Positions 1 to 12,312 of a stretch of DNA of 64,000 nucleotides are shown here, piece by piece. The stretch's first letter is position 1. Every line of letters starts with the position of its first letter. The stretch comes from Iris pallida. Taxonomy: Eukaryota > Streptophyta > Magnoliopsida > Asparagales > Iridaceae. The position numbers and the translations under genes were made by a program. The stretch covers positions 46,113,480 through 46,177,479 of the forward strand of contig JANAVB010005597.1 of assembly GCA_029216955.1 (NCBI GenBank), given 5' to 3'. A model generated the notes under the pieces. It did no database searches, was not told the DNA's origin, and saw only the letters and a list, made by a program, of their open reading frames with translations.

Positions 1-404
1 CGCGTGTCCAGAATTAGCGAAAAATATATAAAGGAGGTTCTGAATAACCTTTTTGTCCTTCTAATTTATTGAAAACACCCCCGAATCCTACTCTTAAAAA
101 AACGTTTCGATACTTCCTCTTCTTCCATACGCCGCTCAGTTTCAAATCTAGGTTTTCTCCACCAAAATCTTCAAAGCTTCCTTCAAAAACTTATCAAAAA
201 ATTTTGGAAAGGCCGACAAACGGTAAAACTATTAAAATGGAGGTCCAAACATAATTTTTTTGCGATTCTAAAATTTCAGATGGCCGACAACGGTGGGACC
301 GTTTATCTCAGGCTCCTCGAAAATACGCTAATTTTGTGACAAATCGGACCTCGTTTCGACCTCCCAGTCAAAAGTTATAGCTCTCCAAAGTTTCAACTAG
401 CCAT
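1..404. other. non-coding spacer before the palindromic array
   Basis: No credible gene is seen. The text around 270-400 resembles long-LTR or retrotransposon leader sequence, but no boundary or target-site duplication is visible inside the window. The only open frame (69-254) is short and without family features. Confidence 0.3.
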
Positions 405-1430
405 AAAATGCAGGAGAATGGCAATTCTCTGTGTTAATATCACGAAGAATGGTCATTCTCCTTGTTAAAATGCAGGAGAATGATCATTCTCCGTGTTAAA
501 ATGACAAAAAATGACCATTCTCCGTGATATAACACGGAGAATGGCCATTCTCCGTTCTTAAAATCACGGAGAATAACCATTCCCCGTGTTAATATCACAG
601 AGAATGGCAATTCTCCGTGTTAATATCATGGAGAATGGCCATTATCCTTGTTAAAATGCAGGAGAATGACCATTCTCCGTGTTAAAATGAAGAATGACCA
701 TTCTCCGTGCTAAAATGACGGAGAATGTCCATTCTCCGTCATTTCAACAAGGAGAATGGTCATTCTCCGTGGTAATATCATGGAGAATGGCAATTTATCG
801 TGTTACTATCACGGAGAATGCAATTCTCCGTGTTAATATCACGGAGAATGCAATTCTCCGTGTTAATATCACGGAGAATGACCATTCTCCTTGTTAAAAT
901 GCATGAGAATGACCATTCTTCCTGTTAAAATGACGGAGAATGACCATTCTTCGTGCTAAAATGACGGAGAATGTCCATTCTTCGTCATTTTAACACGGAG
1001 AATGACCATTCTCCGTGGTTTTAATACGAAGCATGGTCATTCTCCATATTAGAATTCACGAAGAATGATCATAGAATGATCATTCTCCGTTCGAATGATC
1101 ATAGAATGATCATTCTCCGTTCTTAAAATCACAGAGAATGACCATTTTCCGTATTAAAATTACGGAGAATGGTCATTCTCCGTGTTAATATCACGGAGAA
1201 TGGCCATCCTCCTTGTTAAAATGCAAGAGAATAACCATTTCCCGTTTTAAAATGACGGAGAATGACCATTCTCCGTGCTAAAATGACGGAGAATGTCCAT
1301 TCTCCGTTATTTTAACATGGAGAATGGTCATTCTCCGTGTTAAAACTACGAAAAATTGCCATTCTCCGTATTAAAATCACGGATAATCAATTCTCCGTAT
1401 TATAAAATTACGGAGAATGATGGAGAACAG
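405..1430. repeat. tandem array of palindromic ~31-bp units
   Basis: About thirty degenerate units follow each other. Each holds a near-perfect palindrome built from GGAGAATG and CATTCTCC around two variable bases, usually extended to CACGGAG...CTCCGTG. Spacers alternate between TTAAAAT and TTAATAT. Every unit could fold into a hairpin with arms of about 11 bp. Divergence rises towards both ends, and unit length drifts where bases were lost (two units near 811-865 lack one central base). Open frames across the array (for example 694-897) only translate the repeat. No transposon termini were recognised next to it. Confidence 0.9.
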
Positions 1431-3320
1431 TTGACAGAAACCTAATTTTTTATTTTTTTTTGTAGAATTTTTTTCAGGAATAAAGAGTTTCGTTCTTCTT
1501 TCAAAACGATGCTAACTCTTATGGAAAAGAAGAAGATCTTCTCTACACAATTGACCTAATCGCCGAAGAACTTTAAATCTCTCCAGGAAGATGATGATGA
1601 TGATGAGCGATGATCGAAGTTCGACTGAAGAAAAGTACAGTGAACTACGAACGATCTTTGCGATCTCTGCTGAAGATGAGAGCAATGGAATTCAGATCTC
1701 TCGTGAAAAAGAAGAAGAAAACGAAGAAGACGAGAATCACAATCCAAATCTGAGTTTGTGCGGAGGGGTAGTTATAGTATTATCAAAATGACAATTTTGT
1801 AAATACATAACATCTAAAGGAAATCTTGGAATATTTAACGTGGAAATATATAATTCTGGACATTTCATAAAATCCATCATGAGGGTGAATTTTTCATAAA
1901 AACTAACACCAAAATTAGATTTTTTTTTTCCAGCAATTTTTAGATTATTTTAACATATGTTCTTAGGGCACATATTAAAAAGTCCATATACAAAAGCTAT
2001 TAGACAAAATATGGCAATTTTTTTGTGAACTGGCAAAATATATTAAGAGATAATGACTTAAAAGTATAGTTTCATTCCCACAGACACCAAAAGCTAAATG
2101 AGATTTCTCATGCGTTTTTCGCGTTCTATGTTTGTCATTATTTTTTTACTTTAAATTAAAATGCAGGGAAATTATTCGTCCACAAGCCGACTCTACAAAC
2201 TTTAAGGTATAATATTCTCATCATAATAATGACACATGTCCTCGACAGTCTAATACTTTGTGAAATTAACCTACATCTTCGATGTTGCTCCCCTAGACTT
2301 TTAGGTCTTGTTTGCTTGCATTTTTTCTTCTAACTGACCGGCTTAACGTTCGTACGTTGGATTATATATTTTTTGGACCCATTATTTCTTGTTTGTCGTT
2401 TCGAAATTGTATTTTTGGAATTACGATTTTAGTTTTTTTTTGTTGTTCATTCCTAAAAATGTTGCCACTTTAAGAAAATTAAACGGTCTGTAAAGACAAT
2501 CAAACGACTACTATTTCAAAAAATATGTGGTAATATTATACTTAAGCATTCTAACATGTTCTTCAAAATAACAGTTGTTTGGTTGTTTTATGCATTGATC
2601 ATTCATATATACAGGACAATGTCCCACGAGCTGATCAATCAGGGCTGGTCCTGGTCCAGGATGGCCAGGACGGTCGTCCAGTACCCATAGAATATAAGGG
2701 CCAAGATCAAATATGAGGTAAGATCATGATGATTTACAGATAATTTATTCCCACATGAACCAATTTCGATTTGGATCACATCGTGTACCCAACAAACTTT
2801 GTAATAATTCAAAGGACACTGCATTTGAAAATAATTTATCTCTAGTTTTTTTTTTCTTCTAAAAAAATGTCAAAGTTTGAATATATCATAATTTTATTCA
2901 ACAAAACTTACTAATTGAGTAAAAGTCTTGCGCATCACAAAGATTTGACCAATAAATTATAAGATTGTGTTTGGTATTAGTTTATTTGGTATTTTTACTG
3001 AGTACTTTGTAAAATAAAAAAAGAGCACTAGTTTTACTTGTTTTTGCTGAACAAGTTTTATTTTCTGGAATGTATTTGAGGGAGGAGGGTGGAGAAAGGT
3101 AGAGACATATGTGTCTAAAAATAATTTATGACTTTTTTGTTTAATAAGATGACTTAATTTTTATTATATAAATTAATAAAGAACTAACAAATCAATTGTT
3201 ATGGATTTGCATCACACAAAAAAATGTTATGGATTAGGGGCAGAACAGAAATAATAAGATTTGAGAGACTTATTTACAAATTAACATTATTAGGGCACTT
3301 ACATTACATGAAAGAAAACT
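1431..3320. other. AT-rich spacer
   Basis: No gene is supported. 1590-1745 is an acidic, GAT/GAA-rich stretch that looks like the 5' end of a lost open frame or LTR leader. The rest is AT-rich with poly-T runs and no recognisable protein. Confidence 0.4.
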
Positions 3321-3329
3321 CAAAACTAT

Positions 3330-4115
3330 GACGTGGACTTCACACGCGCCGCCTTCCGATCAGGGGAGATCGTGGCGTGATCCGGGACCAACTCGTGACA
3401 CGTGCGACCACCTACTCACATCACGGTCCACCTAATCAATTTACCAATGTACCCTAAAAAAACAAAAAGACCATTATGTCCCCTAGCGAATGTCCTGATT
3501 CGTAATTACGTCCCTCTGCTGCTCCTGCCAACTCCTGCTCTGCTGTCGACAGGATTTCGAATCCGGAGCATTGAATTGTAATCACGTGCGATGCGCGTGC
3601 GCCTTAAGTTATCCCTCCGCCTCCACAAATTACTCCCATACCCCTACTTTCACGGAACAGATAACAGACAAACCGAGGGCAGAAAAGTCAATCGCGGCCC
3701 CTACGCTTTTTTGTCCGGATGACGTCAGCACCGGATGGGTTCTACAGCTTCTCGAAGTTCTTTTGGACCACCGACACAATTTGAACTGGATCGCCCGCAT
3801 AGAAATAACTAGACGGGATTTGATATCGGCGGTCCACGTGTACTTTTTGTCCGGCTGAGGGGGCCGAGAATTACTGATCTAACCTCATTATATACTTGGT
3901 ATAATTCTCTGATGCGGTAGGGTGCCTCGCGAGTGAGAATAGAGGGGTGAGGGTTGTTCTGCGGACGATCTGGACCGTCCGTTTTGTTTGATAAGTTCGC
4001 ATCTTCTAGCGATACGGTCCACATTCCACCAGAAGCAGCGAGCAGAGGCTGTTAGTTTATTTTTGCATAGCCCCCCTCTGTAATTTATATTTGTCGTATA
4101 TATAAAGTTTCTAAT
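3330..4115 (+). promoter_or_regulatory. GC-richer island with G-box and ACGT motifs and a TATA-like box
   Basis: Three CACGTG hexamers (3399-3404, 3583-3588, 3835-3840) and one TGACGTCA palindrome (3720-3727) lie in a GC-richer island, followed by a TATATATAAA stretch near 4098-4107. ACGT-core motifs are known binding sites for plant bZIP and bHLH proteins. No coding sequence follows the TATA-like box, so this may be a distal promoter part of the gene at 5625, a lost gene or an LTR promoter. The functional reading is inference. Confidence 0.3.
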
Positions 4116-5160
4116 TGCCTATGTATTTTATTTTTATTTTATGGAAAACATTGTCCCTTTTGTTAATTTTTTGTAAAGGGAAGACTAGTTTCTTATCTAG
4201 TATTTTTCTGGATAATTTTCTAGTTGTTCATGAAATAGCGAGTCCAATAAAAAAAATTATGAATGAAATGTTTGAAACAAAAGTAGTGGCCACCATTGAC
4301 GAATACATGATTATCATTATAGAAGGGAAAAAAAAATCATAATTGAGCGGAGAGAAAACCAGGAAGATAAATACATATTCTCATAAAGAATTAGAAGAAG
4401 AATATATTATATATGTTATAGATAGCACTGAAATTCCTAGAAAATTTGAACAAAATTTAACCACAAAATTTTAATTTTTTTAGATTTTATTGTAAAAAAT
4501 TATGAAAAATTTAATTGTTAAAAAAACGATGGCCCCCAAATGTCATGTAGCTCCATTCTAACTAAGGGGTATCAGTTTTCTTTTAGATTAAATTACATGA
4601 TCATTTATCAAAGATAATTTTTTGGCTACCATTGAAGAATCCATGACTATCAAAGGAAGTCATTTTTTTGGCTCCACTCTCTACAGTGAACAAACATTTC
4701 AAAATGTATATAGGGTTGAAAAGTTTTAAAGTTGTTTACGAAAATATGGTTATTTCTAAGTGTGTATGTGTAAAAACCAAAATATTAATTAATGACTAAA
4801 TAATTTGCATGACTATCAAAGGAAGTTTTTTTTTTTTTGGCTACTCTCTACTATGAACAAAAATTTCATGATATATGTAGGGTTGGAAAGTTTTAAAAGT
4901 TGTCTATGAAAATATGGTTTTTTAAAGTGGTTTATGAAAAAATGGTTATTTTCTGGGTGTGTATGTGGAAAAAACAAAAATATTAATTAATGATATAATT
5001 AATTTCCACGTGGCGCAAAAAACTGCTGTCATTTACAAAAAAAAAAATGCGTACGGTCCGGAGTGTTCGTCTTTGTCTCCTTCCTCTTCCTTTTTTCTTT
5101 CCAAAAAACCAAAATTTCAGATTTCTACAAAAGAAAAAGGGAAGAAAATCAAATAAAAAT
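4116..5160. other. AT-rich spacer with a diverged internal duplication
   Basis: No gene is seen. Two diverged copies of a segment occur near 4640-4790 and 4800-4990, sharing GACTATCAAAGGAAGT, the words GTAGGGTTG and GAAAAGTTTTAAA, and ATATTAATTAATGA. This indicates an old local duplication of about 160 bp. Confidence 0.45.
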
Positions 5161-5169
5161 CTTCGGGAG

Positions 5170-5624
5170 TTTTCCCTCTCTTTCTTTCTTTATTTGTAAT
5201 TACAGTTAGAATTTCGTCCTCTGTCGTCGTCTGCAGCTGTACTCCATCTCTCTCTCTATTTCTTTCCTCTTTCAAAGATTTGGTTCAGAAAAGAAAAAGG
5301 TCGAGTTTTATATTCATTTAATCAATGTAGAGGAAAGTGTTGATGAAATTATTATTACTAATAAAAACGTGTTGAGCTGTTCCTTATATTCTTCCTCTCT
5401 CCATTCCTCTCCTCCTTCTTAAAAGGCCTCGAGGAGTGACAGAGCTGGGACGAAGCTAGAGAGAGAAGAGTTTCGTCCTCCCATCTCTCTATTTCTTCCC
5501 TAAATACCCCTGCTTTCGCATTGTTCCCTCCCTGCATTCTCCTCCTCCCGACGAAAGCTCCGAGACCCATCAATATTTTCCCGAAACCATATCGGATCCG
5601 GCGGGAAAGTTGCTGCTTTCGGCA
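5170..5624 (+). promoter_or_regulatory. presumed core promoter and 5' UTR of the CSLC gene
   Basis: Pyrimidine-rich tracts (TTTCTTTCTT, CTCTCTCTCT) alternate with a few TATA-like stretches (TTATATTC near 5306 and 5384) directly upstream of the ATG at 5625. Y-patch-like CT tracts are common in plant core promoters and leaders. I cannot place the transcription start from sequence alone. Confidence 0.35.
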
Positions 5625-8600
5625 ATGGCGCCGTGGTGGTGGGCGAAGGAGGCCCACAGGGGGACCCCGGTGGTGGTCAAGATGGAGAACCCCAACTGGT
5701 CCATGGTCGAGATCTCATCCCTAGACGACGACGACGACGCCGTCGCCGCCGCCCCCGGCGACTTCGCCTCCGTCAGGAAGGGCGCGCGCGGGAAGAACGC
5801 GAAGCAGATCACGTGGGTCCTCCTCCTCAAGGCCCACAAGGCCGCCGGCTGCCTCACCTCGCTCGCGGCCGCGGCCTTCGGTGTCGCCGCCGCCGTCCGG
5901 CGGCGCGTCCGCTCCGGGAAGACCGACTCCGAGCAGGAGTCCGACGCCAAGGAGGGGCGGGAGGACCCGAGGTTCCGGAGCCGGTTCTACACGTTCATAA
6001 AGCTCTTCCTTTGGCTGTCGGTGGTGCTCCTCGGCTTCGAGGTCGCCGCGTACTTCAAAGGATGGCACATCGGCACGTCGGACCTGCAGAAGCTGATGGC
6101 TGTCTCGTCTTCGTTCGGCGTCAGGAACTTGTTCGACTCGTTCTATTCCGGCTGGGTCTGGGTCCGGTCGGAGTATCTGGCCCCTCTGCTCCAGTTCCTC
6201 GCCAACGGCTGCGTCGTCCTCTTCCTGGTCCAGAGCGCGGACCGCTTGATCCTCTGTCTCGGCTGCCTCTGGATCAAGCTCAAGAAGATCAAACCCGAAC
6301 CGAAACCCGTTCCGGAGCTGGATGATGCCGAGTCCGGCGGTGGGAGCTTCCCAATGGTGCTCATCCAGATGCCAATGTGCAACGAAAAAGAGGTATAGAC
6401 ATAGATTTTTACTACTTGGCCGTGCTAAAGATTTGAATTTGGGAAATAATTGTTGATTGTTTGGTTGAAAATTTCGGCAGGTCTATCAGCAGTCGATGGC
6501 CGCAGTGTGTAATTTGGACTGGCCGCGATCGAACATGTTGGTTCAGGTCCTGGATGACTCTGACGACCCGGTGACGTCGGCATTGATCAGGGAGGAGGTG
6601 GAGAAGTGGAAGCAGAATGGGGTTCAGATCGTCTACCGGCACCGGGTTATCCGGGACGGTTACAAAGCCGGGAACTTGAAGTCGGCCATGAGTTGTAGTT
6701 ACGTCAAGGATTACGAGTTTGTGACTATATTCGACGCTGATTTTCAGCCCATGCCGGATTTCTTGAAGAAGACAATGCCACACTTTAGGGTACTACTAAT
6801 TGGAAAGGCAACTAGTAGTGAATTTGTGAGCATTCCATGATTTTTGGTTGTTAATGTGTGTGCGTTTGTTGTTTCAGGACAATGATGAGTTAGGGCTTGT
6901 TCAAGCAAGGTGGTCTTTCGTGAACAAGGACGAGAACTTGCTCACAAGGCTTCAGAACATAAACCTTTGCTTCCATTTTGAGGTGGAGCAGCAGGTTAAC
7001 GGGGCGTTTCTCAACTTTTTCGGGTTCAATGGGACGGCTGGTGTATGGAGAATCAAGGCATTGGAGGAGTCCGGTGGGTGGCTCGAGAGGACTACGGTGG
7101 AGGACATGGACATTGCGGTCCGTGCTCATTTGAACGGATGGAAGTTCATCTTCCTCAATGATGTCGAGGTAACAATTTATTTGGTCAATAACTGCTTTTC
7201 CTAAAAGAAATGTTGGTTAAACCTAACACATGTTAAATTGACAATTCAGTGCCAATGTGAGTTGCCGGAGTCGTACGAAGCATATAGGAAGCAACAACAC
7301 CGATGGCACTCTGGCCCTATGCAGTTGTTTCGGCTCTGCTTGCCGGACATTATCCGATCAAAGGTACATAGACACATCAATGTTATGGATTACAGTTCTA
7401 TGTTTTGTGTATTCCAATTAATCAACATAGATTATTAGTTGTAGAATGAAAATTACAATAGTCACTTCTTTCGTCATTCTTTTCAGTGTGCAATTGATGT
7501 TATAAGTAGAATGTAGCACTCTTACTAATGTCATGGAAGTATTAACTAATATATAAAGGTGACCAATCTATGTTTAGATGTACTGCCTTCCATAGTATTA
7601 TATATGTGAGAAAGATAGCCATTGGTGTCCATAAGTAGAAATGAATAAACATTAATATGGACTTATATAAAAGAGAGGCATGTCGTGTCCTATCTGTTTT
7701 TAGATGAATTGTTTTCGACGCCAATGCTATATACGTGAATAGCGGGCTGTTGGTGACCAAAGCTAGAATTTCCTATACATCACTAATGTGATGGAATTAA
7801 TCCATACGAGAATTTTTGTGCTTGCTAGTTTCAGATGAATTACTTTATATGACAATGCTATATATGGATAAGAGGTGGATGTACTCTTTCTTTGTGGGTG
7901 CACTTCATTTTGAGAATTGGCGGTATTTTGTGGTTTCTTGAATATTTATATGATTATTAAGAAAATCCCTTCCATGTTTGATTCTTTTAGAATATTTTGT
8001 TGTATGGTCTCACCTTTCGGTTGTTTTTATTATATACAGGACAAAAGTTCTTGACTATATATTTAGTTTGAACATTTAGCCTGTTGTGTTGCTGTTGTTC
8101 CTTAAGAAAGTCCTGTTGTGTTTATATGATTATTAAGAAAGTCCCTTCCATGTTTGATTCTTTTAGAATATTTTGTTGTATGGTCTCACCTTAAGGTTGT
8201 TTTTATTATATACAGGACAAAAGTTCTCGACTATATATTTAGTTTAAACATTAGCCTGTTGTGTTGCTGTTGTTCCTTAATATGATTGTTAATGTCTAAT
8301 AATTACGATATTATCTAACCTTCTTTCTCTTGAATGTTTTGAGGATTTCTTATTTCTGTAACAATTTTAACGTCAACACTTGTACAAAACTGTAGTTATC
8401 GAACCTGAATCTTTTCAATGGTTTGGCAACCACTTCCGTAACTATTTTAACTTTAGTATTTGTCAAAATCTGCCTATGCTGTACCTCTTTTTCTTTGTGT
8501 TGACCATTGTACTTTAAAAGTTGTTTAAGATAATTACCATACAACCATAACTATTTGTAATTTATATCTTATCAATATATTAACCAAAACAATTCTTTGT

Positions 8601-9227
8601 CTATTGCAGATTGGATTTTGGAAGAAGTCTAACTTGATCTTCCTCTTCTTCCTCCTCCGGAAACTTATATTGCCATTCTATTCCTTCACCCTCTTCTGCA
8701 TCATCCTCCCCATGACCATGTTTATCCCAGAAGCTGAGCTTCCTGCATGGGTGGTTTGCTACATTCCTGCCACAATGTCCTTCCTCAACATCCTCCCTGC
8801 CCCGAGGTCCTTCCCTTTCATTGTCCCCTACCTCCTCTTTGAGAACACAATGTCAGTCACCAAGTTCAATGCCATGATATCTGGACTTTTCCAGCTTGGT
8901 AGTTCATACGAGTGGGTAGTCACAAAGAAATCCGGCCGTTCTTCTGAAGGCGACCTCCTCTCCTTGGTCGAGAAAGATCCCAAACACCATCGTGGCGCCT
9001 CCTTGCCCGACCTAGATGCTGTCCCAATGGAGGGATCTCGAAAGAAAGAGTCCAAGAAGAAGCACAACAGAATATACCGCAAGGAGTTGGCACTTGCTTT
9101 CCTCCTCCTGACCGCAGCTGCACGGAGCTTGCTCTCGGCCCAGGGTATTCACTTCTATTTCTTGCTCTTCCAAGGGGTTTCATTCTTGTTAGTCGGTCTC
9201 GACTTGATAGGCGAGCAGATTGAGTGA
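5625..9227 (+). CDS. CSLC: cellulose synthase-like protein C, xyloglucan backbone glucan synthase
   Basis: Five exons join in frame to 699 residues: 5625-6392, 6481-6789, 6878-7168, 7250-7363 and 8610-9227 (TGA), all with GT...AG introns. CSLC proteins are Golgi membrane GT2 glycosyltransferases that make the beta-1,4-glucan backbone of xyloglucan from UDP-glucose. The protein opens with the conserved N-terminus [16 protein letters not shown]. Two hydrophobic segments (about residues 120-142 and 185-220) precede the catalytic part. That part has DD at 281-282 in [11 protein letters not shown] at 341-343, TVED ending at 435 and QQHRW at 471-475, so all GT2 signature residues are present. Further hydrophobic segments follow from about 495 to the end. 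The start is the first ATG giving the family N-terminus. The second exon begins VYQQ and the last IGFWKKS, as in known CSLC proteins. Intron 4 is unusually long (1246 bp) and repeat-bearing. The subfamily member number cannot be assigned by eye. No defects are visible. Confidence 0.95.
7550..7880 (+). repeat. three degenerate ~120-bp repeats in CSLC intron 4
   Basis: Three diverged blocks each carry a version of TTTAGATGAATT followed about 25 bases later by ATGCTATATATG and a purine-rich end (starting near 7568, 7696 and 7830). They lie wholly in the intron and are probably an old local amplification. Confidence 0.5.
7945..8284 (+). repeat. 176-bp tandem duplication in CSLC intron 4
   Basis: TTTATATGATTATTAAG at 7945 recurs at 8121 and the following ~160 bases match closely, with a few substitutions and small indels. 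Both copies share GTTTGATTCTTTTAG and CTGTTGTGTTGCTG. The period is 176 bp. It affects only the intron and keeps both splice sites. Confidence 0.85.
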
Positions 9228-10850
9228 AAGGGTATGGCGGTTATATGCATTGAAGAAACCAGCACACCAAATGAGTGTGGGAGGGATGCACATCTTGATG
9301 CCCCCCTCTTCTCCCCCCTTCCCTCTTTGGGGTAGGCTGTTAAATTAAAAAGTTCCTCCTTTTGGAGGTGTAGATAGAAAATATTCTCAGCCTGTTAGAT
9401 GATATGCTTTGTTCTTTCAGGTCTTTGATTCTTTTGTAAGAAAATTTTGATGTTCACTTGGAAATTTAAACACAATGCACCTTGTTACCAAAGGTAGTTT
9501 GAAAACCTTGTACTAGAGAATAACAAGTTTCAGAAGGGAATTCTTTAATTATATGTAGGCTTGATGACTCTTATTATTATATATATGTGACAATTATGTG
9601 AAAAATAGTTAAAAATAGGGAAGGAGGAAACTTCAGCCATCTTTCAACCCTTCCATCTTGTTTTTTTTTTTTTTTTTTTTTTTTTTTTTGTTACTTTGGC
9701 AGTTAGGATGACATGTTAGTATGGGTATACAATTGATCTGTTAGAGAAAGAAGTGAAAATGCCTTCAATATCTTTGAGGAAATCCTTCAGATCATGACAA
9801 TCAGGACCTAACTTTATGTTCATTTGTCTAGGTTGATTGCCCCCCATTGTGACTTGCTATGTAAGGGTTAAAGTTAGGGACAAGTATGACTTTTTTAAGG
9901 ATTCTAATCAAGAAAAGAAAAATTAATATATTGTAATTGTATCACTATCATTTCAAGGATCAAGTCTGCTCCCATAGTAGTATCACTTGGTAGCGTCGTC
10001 GTGACATTAGCCAATTTCATTCCAACTTGATGAGTCGCAAATTTAACATTTTGTGCTTTTTTATTTTGAGAAATGGTGAAACTGGAAGATTACAACAGGC
10101 AACTGGTATCCTGATGGTGAGTTACATTACAATATTAAGAATTAAATCTGCTTCTTCAGAATTCCTGATGTTTGTAACTTTACTGTTTGGTTTGGATTGC
10201 CAGTTTGCCACATGTGGATGACAGCTGCTGAAGCATGTATGTTATTTGTCATTTCGTTCCTGGCTGTATAGTGGTAGTTCATTTAAGGGCCTGACAAGAG
10301 TAGAGAGGCAGGCTCCAGCAAACCATTCTTCACCTTTTCCAGGTTGACACATGCAAAGGGATAAGTTCAGGTTTTGCGGGGTTATTGTCTAATTTAAGAG
10401 AACAACAGATCTGCTGTTCCCATCTGCTATGTACCAAATATACGTCCTCTCCTATAAAAATGTAGATCTTGTTGATTGTGGGTGTTATTATTTAAAATAA
10501 TTAGTGGAATGCACATTTTTATAGAAGAGAAGATATGTTTGGTACACAGGAGATGGGGACAGCAGATCCGCGCTCCTAATTTAAGAAAGCTTCTGGAATT
10601 AAGTATCACAGTTAAGAATTTCATCAGTGAAGATGGTAGTTCATCATTCCTTTTATTATGTTCTTTTCTAAACTATTAGCTACATTTTGCAATGTTGTTT
10701 CTTCGCTGTAGAATAAAATCGAGTACATATGCAGAACAATTTGACATTCTTGCCGCCATGAATTAACGGTTGATCTAGGTGAAATAATAATTTGGTATGC
10801 CATGTTCTCCAACTTTGATTTTTATTTCCTATGCTATTCTTTTGCGGTAG
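9228..10850. other. 3' UTR of CSLC and downstream spacer
   Basis: The start of this stretch must hold the CSLC 3' UTR; AT-rich signals near 9430-9480 could serve polyadenylation. A run of 29 T occurs at 9661-9689. No further gene is supported, and short open frames at 10027-10812 have no family features. Confidence 0.4.
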
Positions 10851-11019
10851 TGCTATGCTTACAACAATTGTTGGTTGTAAAGCTTACAACCGGCCACGTG
10901 GCTGGCCTCAATTGGAGGAGAGGAAAAAAAGTGGGGTCGGATGGGACTACAGGTGGGGTCCGATGGGACCGTGAGCAGGGAGGAGAGTGAGTTGTAAAAA
11001 TTTGATAGTAAACTTAGCA
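10851..11019. mobile_element. MITE-like element, copy 1 of 2 (TIR TGCTAWG...TTACAAC)
   Basis: The left end reads TGCTATGCTTACAAC and the right end, reverse-complemented, starts TGCTAAGTTTACTATC and reaches TTACAAC further in, giving an imperfect terminal inverted repeat. A second copy with the same ends and the same tail (TTTGATAGTAAACTTAGCA) occurs at 37756-37940. The interior is short, G-rich and non-coding. No clear target-site duplication was found, so the superfamily is open. Confidence 0.6.
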
Positions 11020-11164
11020 TTATTGATTCTTTTGTGAGACTGCAGAAAGTTCTACAACATTCAAGTTGCAATAGTTTGTTAATTGGACAGATGGATAAAT
11101 TGATTTTCCATCTCAATCCAGGTCATTTTCATTAATTATTAATCTTTTCCTACTAATTTCTTTG

Positions 11165-11400
11165 GCTGTGTTTGATTGGGCTTTTTTTTCATGGAAAATA
11201 TTTCCATCACAATTTTTTCCACCAATTGTAGTGTTTGATAGCTTATATTTTCTGTGGAATTATTTTAAAAAAAAACTATCATTTTTTTTCTTCTAAAATG
11301 GTGGAAAACGGAACTTGTCCAACCCATAGGAAAATATCATTTTCCATGGAAAATAATTATTTTCCGTGGAAAATAATGACATTCAAACACCCAAATTAAG
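11165..11400. mobile_element. possible small foldback or MITE element
   Basis: Weak inverted ends GTGTTTGATT and AATCAAACAC-like (here CATTCAAACAC) frame a segment full of GGAAAAT/ATTTTCC words that can pair with each other. The boundaries are uncertain and no target-site duplication was identified. Confidence 0.35.
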
Positions 11401-12200
11401 TTTTTCACGGATTTTTTTTTTAAATTCTATAGAATTAATTTCTTTTCCACATATTTTCCACATTCTAATCCAAATTTTTGTTAGTAAAACTGGGTTGGCC
11501 ACACCTGGATAGCCCGTCGTCCTAGCTCAGATCGGGTTCTGGACCAGACTAGGATTGGGCTTTCGGATTTTAGCCCCGCCCAGACCTACCCACTTCTCCA
11601 AATCAGCCCAGTCCGGCCCAGGCTCGGTCAATTTCGGGCACAGGTCGGCCCGACCAAATTCACACCTCTATGGTAAAGGCAGCAGTTTTAAGCAATGAAA
11701 GAAGACACTTACAAGTATAATCTATGAATATTTCCAATCAATTCAACTATAATATACAAATTGCAAAAACTGATACACTGAAGATAACACCAGAGCCAAT
11801 CAACCTAAACAAATCAACCAGTCTTCCTGAATAAAGAAGTTGCCACTTCTAAAAATTTGAAGGTAAAATTGTTAGACTTGTTTAAGAAATCATCCAATAG
11901 AAAGCCCAATCAAAGCTCACTAAAATGCTGACTTCATAGAACCTACAAACCCAAATCACTCAATATGTTAGCGACCAAAGCCCTCTTATAATCTTCCAAA
12001 GCAAAGAAATCAGGATTTACCACTGGCAGGAAGGTTAGGGATGAGACCCATTTGTAAAGCTTTCTGAAACTCGTGATCCCATGAATTTTATAGCTGCATC
12101 CAAATGCTTGTTATTGTTTCTGGAACGCAGCCGAGCCTCCCCGAAGATCTTTATAATTAGTACTGTTTAGCTTTCTATTCGTCTCTGACCATCAAATTAA
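11401..12200. other. spacer with a GGCCC-rich segment
   Basis: 11500-11670 is a GC-rich stretch with repeated GCCCG/GGCCC words, like segments at 35870-36030, 36405-36560 and 36940-37040. On the minus strand, 12010-12090 weakly resembles the C-terminal end of a bHLH protein (reads WDHEFQKALQMG) and may belong to the pseudogene just upstream. Otherwise nothing is seen. Confidence 0.3.
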
Positions 12201-12204
12201 GATC

Positions 12205-12312
12205 CCGTTTGGTTCACTGTAATATAATCGTAAATTAATTTTTTATTTTATTTTATTTTATTTTATGTTATTACATTGTGATTACGATTACATTAAAATA
12301 TACCAAACGGCG
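12205..12312. mobile_element. short foldback MITE-like element
   Basis: CCGTTTGGT...TAATCGTAA at the left and its approximate reverse complement (TTACGATT-like, then ACCAAACGG) at the right bracket a (TTTTA)n core. CCGTTTGGT is a common terminus of plant MITEs. The target-site duplication is unclear. Confidence 0.45.

Noticed and set aside
405..1430. CRISPR-like regular repeats
   Set aside because: The units are degenerate palindromes without unique spacers, and the window is plant nuclear DNA.
3571..4024. Protein genes on either strand in the GC-richer island
   Set aside because: Short overlapping frames without family similarity, codon structure or splice partners.
5633..6325. Second 230-codon frame overlapping CSLC exon 1, and the minus-strand frames there
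   Set aside because: These are shadows of a GC-rich exon. The GT2 protein in the chosen frame continues across introns.
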